Below, piece by piece: positions 54,430-64,000 of a stretch of 64,000 nucleotides of DNA (positions within the stretch are counted from its first letter, which is position 1; each line of letters opens with the position of its first letter). Origin of the DNA: Chalara sp. BL73 (lineage: Eukaryota; Ascomycota; Leotiomycetes; Helotiales); the NCBI GenBank assembly GCA_918026815.1, contig CAKJVC010000229.1, positions 310,001 through 374,000 of the forward strand, in the 5' to 3' direction. A program made the translations under genes and the position numbers. The notes under the pieces are model-generated. The model was not told the DNA's origin and ran no database searches. It saw only the letters and a list, made by a program, of their open reading frames with translations.

Positions 54430-55851
54430 ATGGCATCCGGACAGGCACTACGTGCACCATCACCTCCTCCATATGAGACCTATTCATACCCCAACGACTC
54501 ATTCATGAGTTTCCTACATGACAGTTCTTTACGATTACGGCAATTCCTCTTGCCCAGGTTTTATGCCCATAACTATAGCAGACTGCCGAAAAAAGACGCA
54601 AAGGTTTCGGCAACGGCCTATCTAGACGGGCTTCGTGGTGTATTTGCCTGCCTCGTCTTCGTCGAGAACTTTTCTCGTCCATGGCAAAAAGGTCTCTATC
54701 ATGCATATGGCGAAGGAGATAACCATGGTTGGTTGCAGCTACCTATCATCCGAGCCGCCCACTCCGGTCCATCCGTTGCAGTCTTTTTCCTGATGTCAGG
54801 CTATGTGATCTCATACAAGCCTCTACTTCTGATCAGGAATCGATCATATGAGAACCTTGGGAACATATTAACCACATCGGTTTTCAGACGAGGTCCGAGA
54901 CTATTCTTGCCAGCCTTGGTGTCTTCACTCTACATCGCCATCACTACCCAGCTTGGGCTATTACGTATTCCGTCGAACGATATGACCGGCCACAAGCCCC
55001 AGGAACTGTCAGTGCTTTCTTCTTTTGGAGATCAGATGGAGGAATATGCTCGATTTGCTCGAGACGAGTTGACCAACGTGTGGAACTGGCAGCAACGCAA
55101 GACGACATACGATTCCAGCCTCTGGACAATCCCGGTGCAGTTCAGAGCATCTATGACAATCTTTGTCATCCTGCTTGGGACGTCCAGACTGCAATCAAGT
55201 GTTAGGAAGTACTTCCTTGTACTGCTCTTTGTCTATTGGATGCTCCGTGGTCAATGGGAGATGTCAACATTTCTCGGAGGAATGTTCCTGGCGGAAAGAG
55301 ACATCGAGCGGATAGCCAGTCTAAACCTTGGCCACCACGACGGTATATATGAAAAGAAGAGGGGTAGTGTTACTTACCTTCGGAAATGCTTTCTGTTGTT
55401 CTGCCTACTGGTGGTATTGTACCTAGGATCGTTCCCGCAGGTTTCAGCAGAGAAAGCGCCTGGCTTCGTGTGGCTAGCACGACTGTCCGAGAACGACAAT
55501 AACTGGAAAGCATATTCGGCATTACTCTTGATCTATACACTTGGTCGTTCGCCCTCCCTACAGAAGCTATTCCTGACATCTTTTGCACAGTACCTGGGCA
55601 AAATCTCATTTAGTATCTACCTAGTTCACGGACCAATGCTTCAAACTTTCGGCTACGCGTTTGTTCCTTATGCATGGAAATATACTGGGAAGAGTACGAC
55701 TGCTCAGTACCAATCAGGATTCGCGCTTGCGTTCCTGGTAACGGCACCGTTAGTTATATATGTGGCTGATCTTTTCCGGAGGGTGGTGGAGCGGCCATGC
55801 CTACGCCTTGTATGGTGGTTTGAAAAGCATTACTTTGTAAGAGTGGCATAG
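54430..55851 (+). CDS. Acyltransferase-3 family membrane protein
   Basis: Single exon, 473 residues from ATG 54430. The N-terminal YLDGLRGVFACLVFV marks the first helix of the acyltransferase-3 (OafA/NodX) family. It is followed by GPSVAVFFLMSGYVISYKPL, SVFRRGPRLFLPALVSS and a series of about ten membrane helices ending with YLGKISFSIYLVHGPMLQT and VVERPCLR. Members move acyl groups onto sugars, lipids or metabolites across membranes. The family's R-x10-H motif is altered: after Arg in LRG the eleventh residue is Asn (VFVENF) instead of His. If that His is required here as in bacterial OafA/OafB, activity may be changed. The substrate is unknown. Confidence 0.85.
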   Translation: MASGQALRAPSPPPYETYSYPNDSFMSFLHDSSLRLRQFLLPRFYAHNYSRLPKKDAKVSATAYLDGLRGVFACLVFVENFSRPWQKGLYHAYGEGDNHGWLQLPIIRAAHSGPSVAVFFLMSGYVISYKPLLLIRNRSYENLGNILTTSVFRRGPRLFLPALVSSLYIAITTQLGLLRIPSNDMTGHKPQELSVLSSFGDQMEEYARFARDELTNVWNWQQRKTTYDSSLWTIPVQFRASMTIFVILLGTSRLQSSVRKYFLVLLFVYWMLRGQWEMSTFLGGMFLAERDIERIASLNLGHHDGIYEKKRGSVTYLRKCFLLFCLLVVLYLGSFPQVSAEKAPGFVWLARLSENDNNWKAYSALLLIYTLGRSPSLQKLFLTSFAQYLGKISFSIYLVHGPMLQTFGYAFVPYAWKYTGKSTTAQYQSGFALAFLVTAPLVIYVADLFRRVVERPCLRLVWWFEKHYFVRVA

Positions 55852-57321
55852 AATGTAAAATAGATGAACAAAATGTTTAATAATAGTAGCCAGTCATGAC
55901 GTGTGCGTGTGCAAGACAACCTGGTCTGCAATGCGGACAGAATACAAAATACTAAGAAAGGACGTTGCAGGACTACCCAAGTCGGGATCCGGTCTGGTCA
56001 ATTGCTCCATCGCATTCCACCTGGCTTCAGGTTTTTCACCGCATATTAAGGCTACCTTCATCAAGCTAATCATGCGGGCCTATGACAACAAGAGGAACAG
56101 AAAGCACATAAGCGGAAAGCGTACCATGCCGATGGGTGCACAGGATGCAAACTGCATATCTCAAGCAAAGAACACGGCCTAGGAGCCACAAGGTAAAGTG
56201 CTCATCAAGCTCCTTCCTCAAGCCCCAACACGCAATACAAAAATAAGTAACCTGCTTGGTAATTTTCGGGATCGAGCTGCTCACGTAGAATCAATCGACT
56301 CTTGATTTTGCGTCCCATGACAGAATAACATTTGATTTCGCAAAGACTCACATGGAGTTTAACACTTGATAGAGAGTCCGAGCAAGCTCCTATTGGACAG
56401 TTGCCGAGCTCACCCGTTTGTGTTTAATGGGCCTTTACCCGCGCCCCGATCATGATGCGACAAGGGGGAAATGTAAAGCAAGACCTTCCGCTACCTATAA
56501 CAAATGCGTAACAAAAAAAAAACGCTCACCATAGACTTCCCGGCACAGAAGATGATGGTTATTGAGTTAACCCGCAGAAGAACATGCAGGCCTCTTCCTA
56601 CCCTCGTCATCATCGTCGCAGGCGGAAGTGATCCCCCCTTTTTGATTAAGCGAAGGGCCCCACAATTTTGAGAGAGGGAGGAAGAGACAGAGAGCAAACA
56701 GGCAAGCCAGCAAACATCTTCGGTGCAACATCGACTTACCATAGCCGGATCCTACAATGTCACAAAGGAGGTTTCTGACAAAAAGAAAAAAAGAAAAAAA
56801 AAGAGGCGTCGTAAACGCGTATTTGCATACGCTGCCAGCAGCTGAGTCTAACAAACATTAGCATTTCCGTCTCCCCCGCCGCCCTGCCCCCGACCACAAG
56901 ATGACTTTGAATTCACCATATGAATTAAAAATAAATTGTGCAGAAAGTACAAGAGACCAAATCAGCCTCCTCGGATAGCTTTCCTCCACTTCAGATACAC
57001 CCTCCGCACTCAGAATTTCCTCCCCGTCATTATCCCGCTAAACCGTACCTATACTGTACATACATCCCTTTGAAACATTCAAGCACCTTGCCCTCTCTTC
57101 TGGTTTTCGTAGATTTTGTCTTCCCTTAAACACCAAACCGCCCATGCATGCTCACTTTATTGATCCCTTTAATGATATGAAACTTGAGTTTATGAAATCT
57201 GCAGAGAATGTGAAAACGCCGTGGACTGGCCTAGGCACCGCAACGGATACTTTACCTGGCTATATTAGCCTTGTCGCCAGTAAGAATGGGCAAATGAGTT
57301 CAACCAATCTCAGTGATGACA
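55852..57321. other. Intergenic, no gene recognised
   Basis: About 1.5 kb between two convergent genes. Short frames at 55901-56182 and on the minus strand at 56491-56854 are unsupported. Long A and purine runs occur near 56513-56522 and 56783-56802. Confidence 0.5.
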
Positions 57322-58839
57322 TTAAGATGCGGAGACGGCGGCGATGATGTGAACGTTGCTCTGGCGTGACGATGCAGGCATCTCCAGCTGAGGATGAATC
57401 ATTGGAGACACTGGATAATATCCGCTGTTTCGTAGGGGCTGATACCCATGTGTGCCAGTGGGTGATGACGATGATATTGTGCCTGCAATGTCGGGGTGGC
57501 TCTGCTTTCGCGACGCTGTTCTATAGAGCAGATCTTCGCAGGAGCTTTGTGATCCACTGTATAATCTACTCACCTCACGAGTAGGGTACACTTCATTTCC
57601 CCGATTCGATATACCTGTCGGAGAGGCGTAATTAAGGTGTGTCTCAGAGTTGCCAGACAATGTATGATATGAAGCTGTCATTGGCGAATTATCAGCGATC
57701 GAGTTGTCGTTCAAAGCATTCAATATGTTCATTGGACCATAGCTCACGACACTATTGTAAGTCTGAAGACCATCCAGGCTGCGGCTAGGTTGAGAAACAT
57801 GGATATTGGCATGGCCATCAATGGGCCGAACAAGCGGAGCTTGCGATTGACGGCCGGTCGCGGGATACGGCAGAATTCGATCGGGACCGGCAACGGGTAG
57901 GGACGAGGGTAGGGACGGGGGTAGGGACGGGGCTATACCGTTCAGTGAGAGGTTTTTGGACTCGGGGCTTACGGTAGGTCGAACTGAATATCCAGTTCCC
58001 TGGTATCCAGGGTGAAGCAGGGCTTCCGAGAAAGTTGGATGTGCCCCGCCACTGGAAGATCCACCGTAGGCAGAAATGCCAACTTGATCTGGACTCAATA
58101 AATGATAAGAGGGTGTATGAAGGTTGTAGTCAACATTGCCGTCAGTAACCTCGCTATACGAAGATGGCATATTGTAGTATTTTACCGGATACTGAAAAGA
58201 GGGCACCGAGTTTTGTCGATAGGGGAACCCATCCAGGTTTAGAGTTGTTGAAAAGTACTGCGCTCCATTTGGAACGCTCAGTCGGAAAGGTCGAACAACT
58301 GCCGCTGGAGCCTCGAATGAAGAATTGCTTGCATCACTTTTGAATTGTGCTTCTTGAGATTGAACCTGCAGAGCCATGTAAGTGCAAGCTCGAAGCTCAC
58401 TAAATGGAGTGAATGCTGAGTATCGAACCTAACTTACTCTCAGGAATTGGCATACATCATTTCCGGCTGACTTGCAATTTGTACATGCCCCCCCATTTCC
58501 TGTGTCACCACTACAACGGATCTTCCGCTTTCTGCAACGACCACACTGTAGGTACAATCAGATTGGCTCAGCCAAGATGGATTCTTCAATAGGGTGAGTT
58601 GATAAAGTAAACTCCTGGAGAAATATACTTACAGCGACTGGAATTCTGCGTCTCACACCGGATGAATTTGTTTCTGATTCCGTTGACTGACCATTCCGTG
58701 CCTCGTGGGAATGTCGGTGGCCAATGTAAGGTCCTTGGGGTAGATCATGCGAGAGAGGATATCCTTGGCCACGCCTATTAATGCGGCGATGAAATCCCAG
58801 CTCACCATCACTCCCATAACAACGGGATCCTGAACCCAT
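57322..58839 (-). CDS. Zn2Cys6 DNA-binding protein without a middle homology region
   Basis: Three exons (58839-58633, 58545-58438, 58365-57322) give 452 residues. Exon 1 codes a basic, Gly/Arg-rich N-tail ending VRRRIPVA. Exon 2 is almost exactly the zinc cluster, CGRCRKRKIRC followed by ACTNC and a last Cys, with spacing CX2CX6CX9CX2CX7C; the nine-residue third gap is longer than usual. Exon 3 codes a long Ser/Pro/Tyr-rich region with no middle homology region, so dimerisation and ligand sensing of the usual kind are not visible. A 12-bp tandem repeat at 57895-57930 codes a PSLP repeat. Targets unknown; short fungal regulators of this build often act in development or nutrition, which I do not claim here. 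Confidence 0.85.
57895..57930 (-). repeat. 12-bp coding tandem repeat (3 units)
   Basis: Three units GGGTAGGGACG(A/G) on the plus strand, read on the minus strand as a Pro-Ser-Leu-Pro repeat in the Zn2Cys6 protein. Copy number is likely to vary between strains. Confidence 0.75.
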
Positions 58840-61800
58840 CTACTTGAAGATTAGATTCTAAGTCAGAATCCCAAGTACACAGGTTTGTCGGGAGCCACGG
58901 TGTCCACATACCTTGTTTGATGCAATAAGAAAATGAGGGGAGGTGGAAAAGGGACTGAAAACAAAGACTGGAAGGGAGGGCTTTCTTAGATACTGAGCGA
59001 GTGTGATATAGCTAGGCCGTTTTGGCTGGTGGGATGACAGTCTATTTGATGGATCACAGCTTCTTTCGGTCACATCAGGCTTAATCGGCTTGCATGTTTG
59101 CCCCCATGCTGCTGAGGTAGTGTTCCTCACGCATGAATTCTCAAATGTGATAAGTCGAATGTATAATTTGCACAGTATGCTGGTACTATCCCCCATAACA
59201 CATGGCCATCTTTCTCAAGGTTAACGGCCTCATGGGGCATGCTGAGTCTGTGGGGCAAGAGGCGGATAGCTGCAGTAATCAAGGTATGGGCTTGTACCTA
59301 TCATCCCACTAAAATATACAAGGCAATAGAAGCTCTCTGCTGCAAACAGATGTTAGACAAGTCTCGTTAAATGATTAAGAATGTTGCATTTTTGGTTATG
59401 CCTTCTCGACAGTTTAAGACAGGCTGAAGTTCAGCCCCAGCCAATGGACTACCAAGTCCTGCTAAATAGAAGAGTTTACTTTGATGAAAACTGCCCACTC
59501 TCAGACAAAAGCTTCATATCGTAACCAGAGGTCAGAAGATCCTGGGCTTCCTGCCTGTTACCCCACACATATTGGAGATGTACCCATCCTCCCGTTTGAG
59601 CACCAACAGAGCACTCCACTGGCAGGCCCCCACAGGCTCAAAAATCTCCGTCCTGCTTTCAGAGAGGGCCACAGCCTGATAGCTTCTTGACAGACAACTT
59701 CGAGGCTATTGGCATAAAAAAGGGCAAACAACTGTCAAAAGTTTGCTCAACGGGGATTGTCATACATAGCGCAAACTTAGGGGTTTCTTGCACTTTCCAT
59801 CGTCTAAGCGAAACAAATGTTGGCTTGCTCCAAGGTACCTGCCGGACACTTCAATAATTCCTCTACCAATTATGCAAAAACTATAGTGCAGCTGCAGGCA
59901 CAGTGCTTCCTGACGCAAGCCACTGCCAGCAAGAAATATTATCTGCAGCATGTAACCTATATAAAGCCATCCGCTCTTGCCTTTCTTCTACTGCACCTAC
60001 TAGCTAAAATCTTGACCGCTCCTTGCAAGAGACTGTGAGGATATTATTCATATCAAGTGATCGATCGATTAAGTCTAAATCCAAGGGGCATAATTGCTAA
60101 GGAAAACATTAGCGATCATTTTCCACATATCAACACTGTGCCTCAAAACCATTTGTTTGCTACACAAACCGTTGGTGATAGCTACTAAGGAACCATGCAC
60201 GACAGGTCAGAGGGGGCTTTTGAGATTCTACAGTCAATTGAAAGTTGCAGACCACAATGCGGTCTAAAGATACAGCTTGTGATATCCACAAGAACGTTGC
60301 GAGATATTCTTGATCGTTGTATTCGAATGACGCGAATCGGAAGTGCGATACTGTGTTGAAAACCATCTCAACATTCACAGTTCGACAGCATCATCTAGAG
60401 TGCAGAAGTTGGCATTATAGCCCAGGAGCTGCATAGATACTGTAACATGAGATATGTATTCTAAATCTCTTTTCATTTGAAATGGTCGCACAGGAAGTGC
60501 GAAAGAAGTTTCTGGACCAACGATGGCAGATCTAACCTTTGCATCGGGCATGGTGACACTGCTTGCAGATATGGTTTCGCAGAATGACTGCCGTAGAAAT
60601 AGTTCAGTGATATCAAACCAGAGTAGTACAATATCGGTATGCCGATAACGCCTCCGGCTTGGAATATGGTCTAAGCATGCAGTAATTGAATCAGGTTGGG
60701 CTAAAACTACCCGGTATTGTAGCTTGTCTTTCATAGTTAAAGCTTTCCGTTTTGCCATAAAAAACAACCTGAATACGCCGAAAAACACTCAGATAAGCCT
60801 TTGGAAGGCTGATGCTGTATAATGTAGGACCACTGCCATTCGACGCAACGTTCAGTCATTGATGCTCTACCATAGCAATCAGAAGCACAATGCTGTGGCA
60901 ACTTGCTATGTGTGACTCTAATCTGAGTGACAAGCAATGCGAGTCGAGGAAGTTCAAGACATGCTGCCACCAGGGGGCTCTTCTGCCACCTACTGAGACT
61001 ATACAGGCATCCGAAAGCTGTCGATTGTCCCAGGGCCTGTCTCTAACTGAAAAGCGTGCTGCTGGCCACTGGCACATGTTTCAGCTCCAGGGGGTTAGGA
61101 TTAGTATTAGGATTCGAAAAAAAAAAACGCGGATGGCTGCTTGCTGATAGCAAGAGATTCATTGTTAGCGCTCTCGGGGAAGCAGCAAGATATGCAACTT
61201 CCCGTGGGCTAGCCTAAATAGGTGGCAACTCCAAAATCCTGGGTGTCATGCAATGGGGTATCAAACGCCATACGAAGTTGCCTGCGTAAGATGAAGACAA
61301 CCATTTTGAGTAGCTCAAGTGCTGATCCAGGGGATGAAAGGGTGTCAAACATTCATCCGCATGTTGTCACTGATAGACAGCATACTTTGGAATGGACTAG
61401 ATTGAGAGGCTGTCAGACAAAGAAGAAACCTAGGTGTCTTTCTAGTGAGAGTGGCCATAGTGATAGAATGGCGGCATGCGCCATACGTAAGAGTCCTGTG
61501 GCTCTCTGGCACTACCAGTGCTTCAGATAACTCGGTTTCGATAACTCTCACAGACATCTCCTCCGGCGTATCCGTCACAGTAATGGCACGGTATCAAGAG
61601 ATTCCCACGTCCTACTCACAGTAAGACTATGATTCTTGCAAGAGCAAGGCTTCTTTCCCCCATGGGGTCACTCCGATGTCCTCTTTTATGATTGCAACCC
61701 AGTTGCATTCACACCACATTGGATGATGCTTTCGGGAAGTTAGAGAGGAGCGGCCATCGTAGCACATCGGGAGATCGCTCATGCCGATATTTATGGACGT

Positions 61801-62701
61801 TTCCTTAGGAGTTTAATATAGGGGAGATACGTACGTACCAAGAAGCTACGGTGAATCACTTACCAGGCACACTATAACTATGATATCACGTGAACAAATC
61901 ACAAAGCAACTCGCCTGAAGTCAAGTTCAATGATGCCCGCAGCCGTCCTACAAGATTTTTCCAAAGACAGACACGCCAATTCGAGCCGAAAGTTGAGATG
62001 CTAATTAGTTTCACCGACTCCTGGCAATCAGGCAGAACATTTGAGATCTGAGGAATGCAAATATCAAATGCGAGTCTAAGAAAGGAAGGTGAATAAAGAA
62101 TTGCATGAGAGAGAGAGAGAGAGAATATGGTTGGGACATCGTTAAAGGAGATGAGCCTAAGTATGATGGTATAGCAGGTGTAGAACGGATGCGGAAGATT
62201 CAAGCTGCAATTATGATACTATTGGATGAGATGAGGAACAATTATAAAAAAGCATCAGCACGTGGAAGGGATAGGGGAAATGATATTATGACTTACTCAC
62301 TTGCTGCAGCCGCATTGCTGTGACAAGAGACTGGATCCTATAGCCTTCTTCCACCTATTCAGCGTGGAGACGATTTATCATCTTAGGCTTGTGTGGCATG
62401 CATAGAGTCCCTAAATGCTAGCTTTGAGTTATCATATACACATACTGCACTAGAAGGCATGCAAATATCGTGGTCCAAGGACAAAATTTGTGCCTGTAGT
62501 CACTATGAAGCGGGCACAGAACGCTAGTCCTATTTAGGCAAACTGTCCCTAGAATAACTATGCAAGGCTGAACATTGATCCTCATGTATCGTGAGGGAAA
62601 AAGACAATAAATTTCTCCCCTACCACTTTTCATCATCGATGCAGAATATTTAGAATGCAACCCAAGGCACTCAATTAGCAGGCTACATAATTTTCGAAAT
62701 C
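58840..62701. other. Intergenic 3.9 kb, gene-poor
   Basis: The longest stretch without a supported gene. The minus-strand frame 60788-60375 (137 codons, MFFGVFRLFFMAKRKALT start) and flanking frames to 61077 look slightly protein-like but match no family and lack clear splice joints. A GA run is at 62106-62122. The stretch ends with the promoter of the cyclophilin gene. Confidence 0.4.
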
Positions 62702-64000
62702 ATGAGCGTCCTCCTTGAAACATCAGCAGGCGACATCGTCATTGACCTACTGGTTGACTACTCTCCTAAGCTCTGCGAAAAGTGAGTCCGCTCTCTCCGT
62801 CCCTTGCCTGTAGTTAACTGAAAGCATAGAGACTAATACTTCGATCGTAATATAGCTTTCTGAAGCTGTGCAAGATAAAGTATTACAACTTTTCTCCCGT
62901 CCACAGTGTCCAGAAAAACTTCTCTTTCCAAACCGGCGATCCTCTTGGTGGCTCGCAAGAAAGCGATGGCGGAAGCTCAATATGGGGAATTTTGGACGGG
63001 CCCGTGAAGAGAACCTTTGTGGCAGATCTCCATCCCAAATTGAAACATGCGGAACGTGGCACAGTTAGTATGGCTACGGTTGCGAGTCAACGAGATCCAG
63101 ACGAGCGCCTTGCTGGAAGTCAGTTTCTTATCACACTTGGCGACGAGTTAGACTATTTAGATGGCAAAGCAGCGATATTTGGCAAAGTTGTTGAGGGTTT
63201 TGATGCGTTGGAGAAGATAAATGAGGCATTTTGCGATGAGAAAGGACGACCTTTGGTTGACATACGCATCAAGCACACTGTTATTCTAGACGACCCCTAC
63301 AATGACCCTACTGGATTAGTCGAACCCCCTGAGAGCCCTCTACCCAGTAAGGCGCAGCTGGCCACAGTCCGGATTGGGGATGATGAGAAGATCGAGGATG
63401 AGGCGGACCCGGAGGTCGTTGAGAAGCGACGGCGGGAACGAGAGGCTAGAGCCCAAGCTTTAACGTTGGAGATGGTTGGTGATCTGCCATTCGCAGAAGT
63501 AAAACCACCCGAGAATGTTCTATTTGTATGCAAACTCAATCCTGTCACAGCTGGTGAGTGCACGCCTTCGGGTCTTTCTACGTGGAGCTCTTGCTAAAAA
63601 TTATGCCTAGATGATGACCTAGAGATGATCTTCTCACGGTTTGGCAAGATTTTGTCTTGCGAAATCATTCGCGACAAGCGCACGGGTGACAGTCTACAAT
63701 ATGCATTCATAGAATTTGAAGAACAATCATCCTGCGAGCAAGCCTACTTCAAAATGCAGGACGTTCTTATCGACGACAAGCGGATTCATGTCGACTTCTC
63801 ACAGTCCGTCTCCAAGCTCTCTGACTCATGGCGGGATAGCACAAACGCGAAACGTCGCCGTGGTGGTGGCGGCTTTGGAGGCGTAAGTGGATTGGAGAAG
63901 AAGAGGCAGTACAAGGTGGGAGATTACAGCGGCGGAAGAAGAGACAATTATGGAATGGTACATGACGAGGATGAGCTGCGAAGAAGGCATGAAATGGAGA
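62702..64000 (+). CDS. cyp6: Cyclophilin-RRM peptidyl-prolyl isomerase (PPIL4/Cyp6 type), 3' end off window
   Basis: Exons 62702-62781, 62856-63553 and 63611 to beyond 64000 give 389 complete residues in view. The N-terminal cyclophilin domain (1-165) starts [20 protein letters not shown] and contains [22 protein letters not shown] and AGSQFLITL, with [15 protein letters not shown]. An acidic linker with a charged helix ([12 protein letters not shown]) leads to an RRM domain from about 245 ([30 protein letters not shown]). After it comes a Gly/Arg-rich region ([10 protein letters not shown]), as in PPIL4 and fungal Cyp6. These are nuclear proteins linked to spliceosomes. A GTAAGT inside the last exon (near 63882) could act as a donor, but reading through keeps the expected protein. 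Confidence 0.93.

Noticed and set aside
61091..61117. TTAGG-like words suggesting a telomere remnant
   Set aside because: Only two or three imperfect, irregularly spaced units occur, and the fungal telomere unit TTAGGG is not tandemly repeated here.
1..64000. tRNA genes, rRNA, CRISPR arrays and intact transposons
   Set aside because: No TTCGAATC-type T-loop with matching stems, no rRNA core, no regular spaced repeats and no transposase or reverse transcriptase motifs were seen.

Overview
This window is nuclear DNA from a filamentous ascomycete (Pezizomycotina). Genes are single transcription units on both strands with many short GT-AG introns (about 45-190 bp) that often carry a CTAAC-like branch site. 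The content is fungal: Zn2Cys6 regulators with fungal middle homology regions, an SPX phosphate transporter, an Ies2 subunit, a Pex14-type peroxin and a Gag1-like protein. A leotiomycete is possible, but I cannot fix the class from sequence alone. All exon joins were made by eye from splice sites and reading frame.

Left part (1-9.5 kb): the tail of a fungal transcription factor running off the left edge, a TrhO/YceA-like rhodanese, a five-exon SPX-SLC13 phosphate transporter and a ketopantoate reductase-like enzyme. Middle-left (10.4-24 kb): an accessory neighbourhood that looks like a metabolic cluster. It holds an MFS drug:H+ antiporter, an aldo-keto reductase divergent from a complete Zn2Cys6 regulator, a 1,228-residue adenylation-thiolation-reductase enzyme with an intact gluconokinase-type kinase domain fused at its C-terminus, and an anion:cation symporter. 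The reductase/regulator, fusion-enzyme and symporter promoters share a TTTCCGA motif, including an 8-bp inverted repeat before the symporter. A diverged AT-rich repeat of about 150 bp brackets the reductase/regulator pair.

Centre (25-47 kb): housekeeping genes (Ies2 of INO80, Pex14-type peroxin, C2H2 protein, Gag1-like protein, GNAT acetyltransferase), a small secreted protein, at least one decayed locus, and a divergent pair of nucleoside hydrolase and concentrative nucleoside transporter that forms a natural salvage module. Right part (47-64 kb): a gene whose open frame joins two complete-looking Zn2Cys6 regulators into one chain, with a frameshift inside the first zinc cluster; an acyltransferase-3 membrane protein; another Zn2Cys6 protein; a long gene-poor stretch; and the 5' two thirds or so of a cyclophilin-RRM protein (PPIL4/Cyp6 type) cut by the right edge.

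The most unusual items are the A-T-R-gluconokinase fusion and its candidate regulon, and the tandem double transcription factor. No tRNA, rRNA, CRISPR array or intact transposon was recognised.
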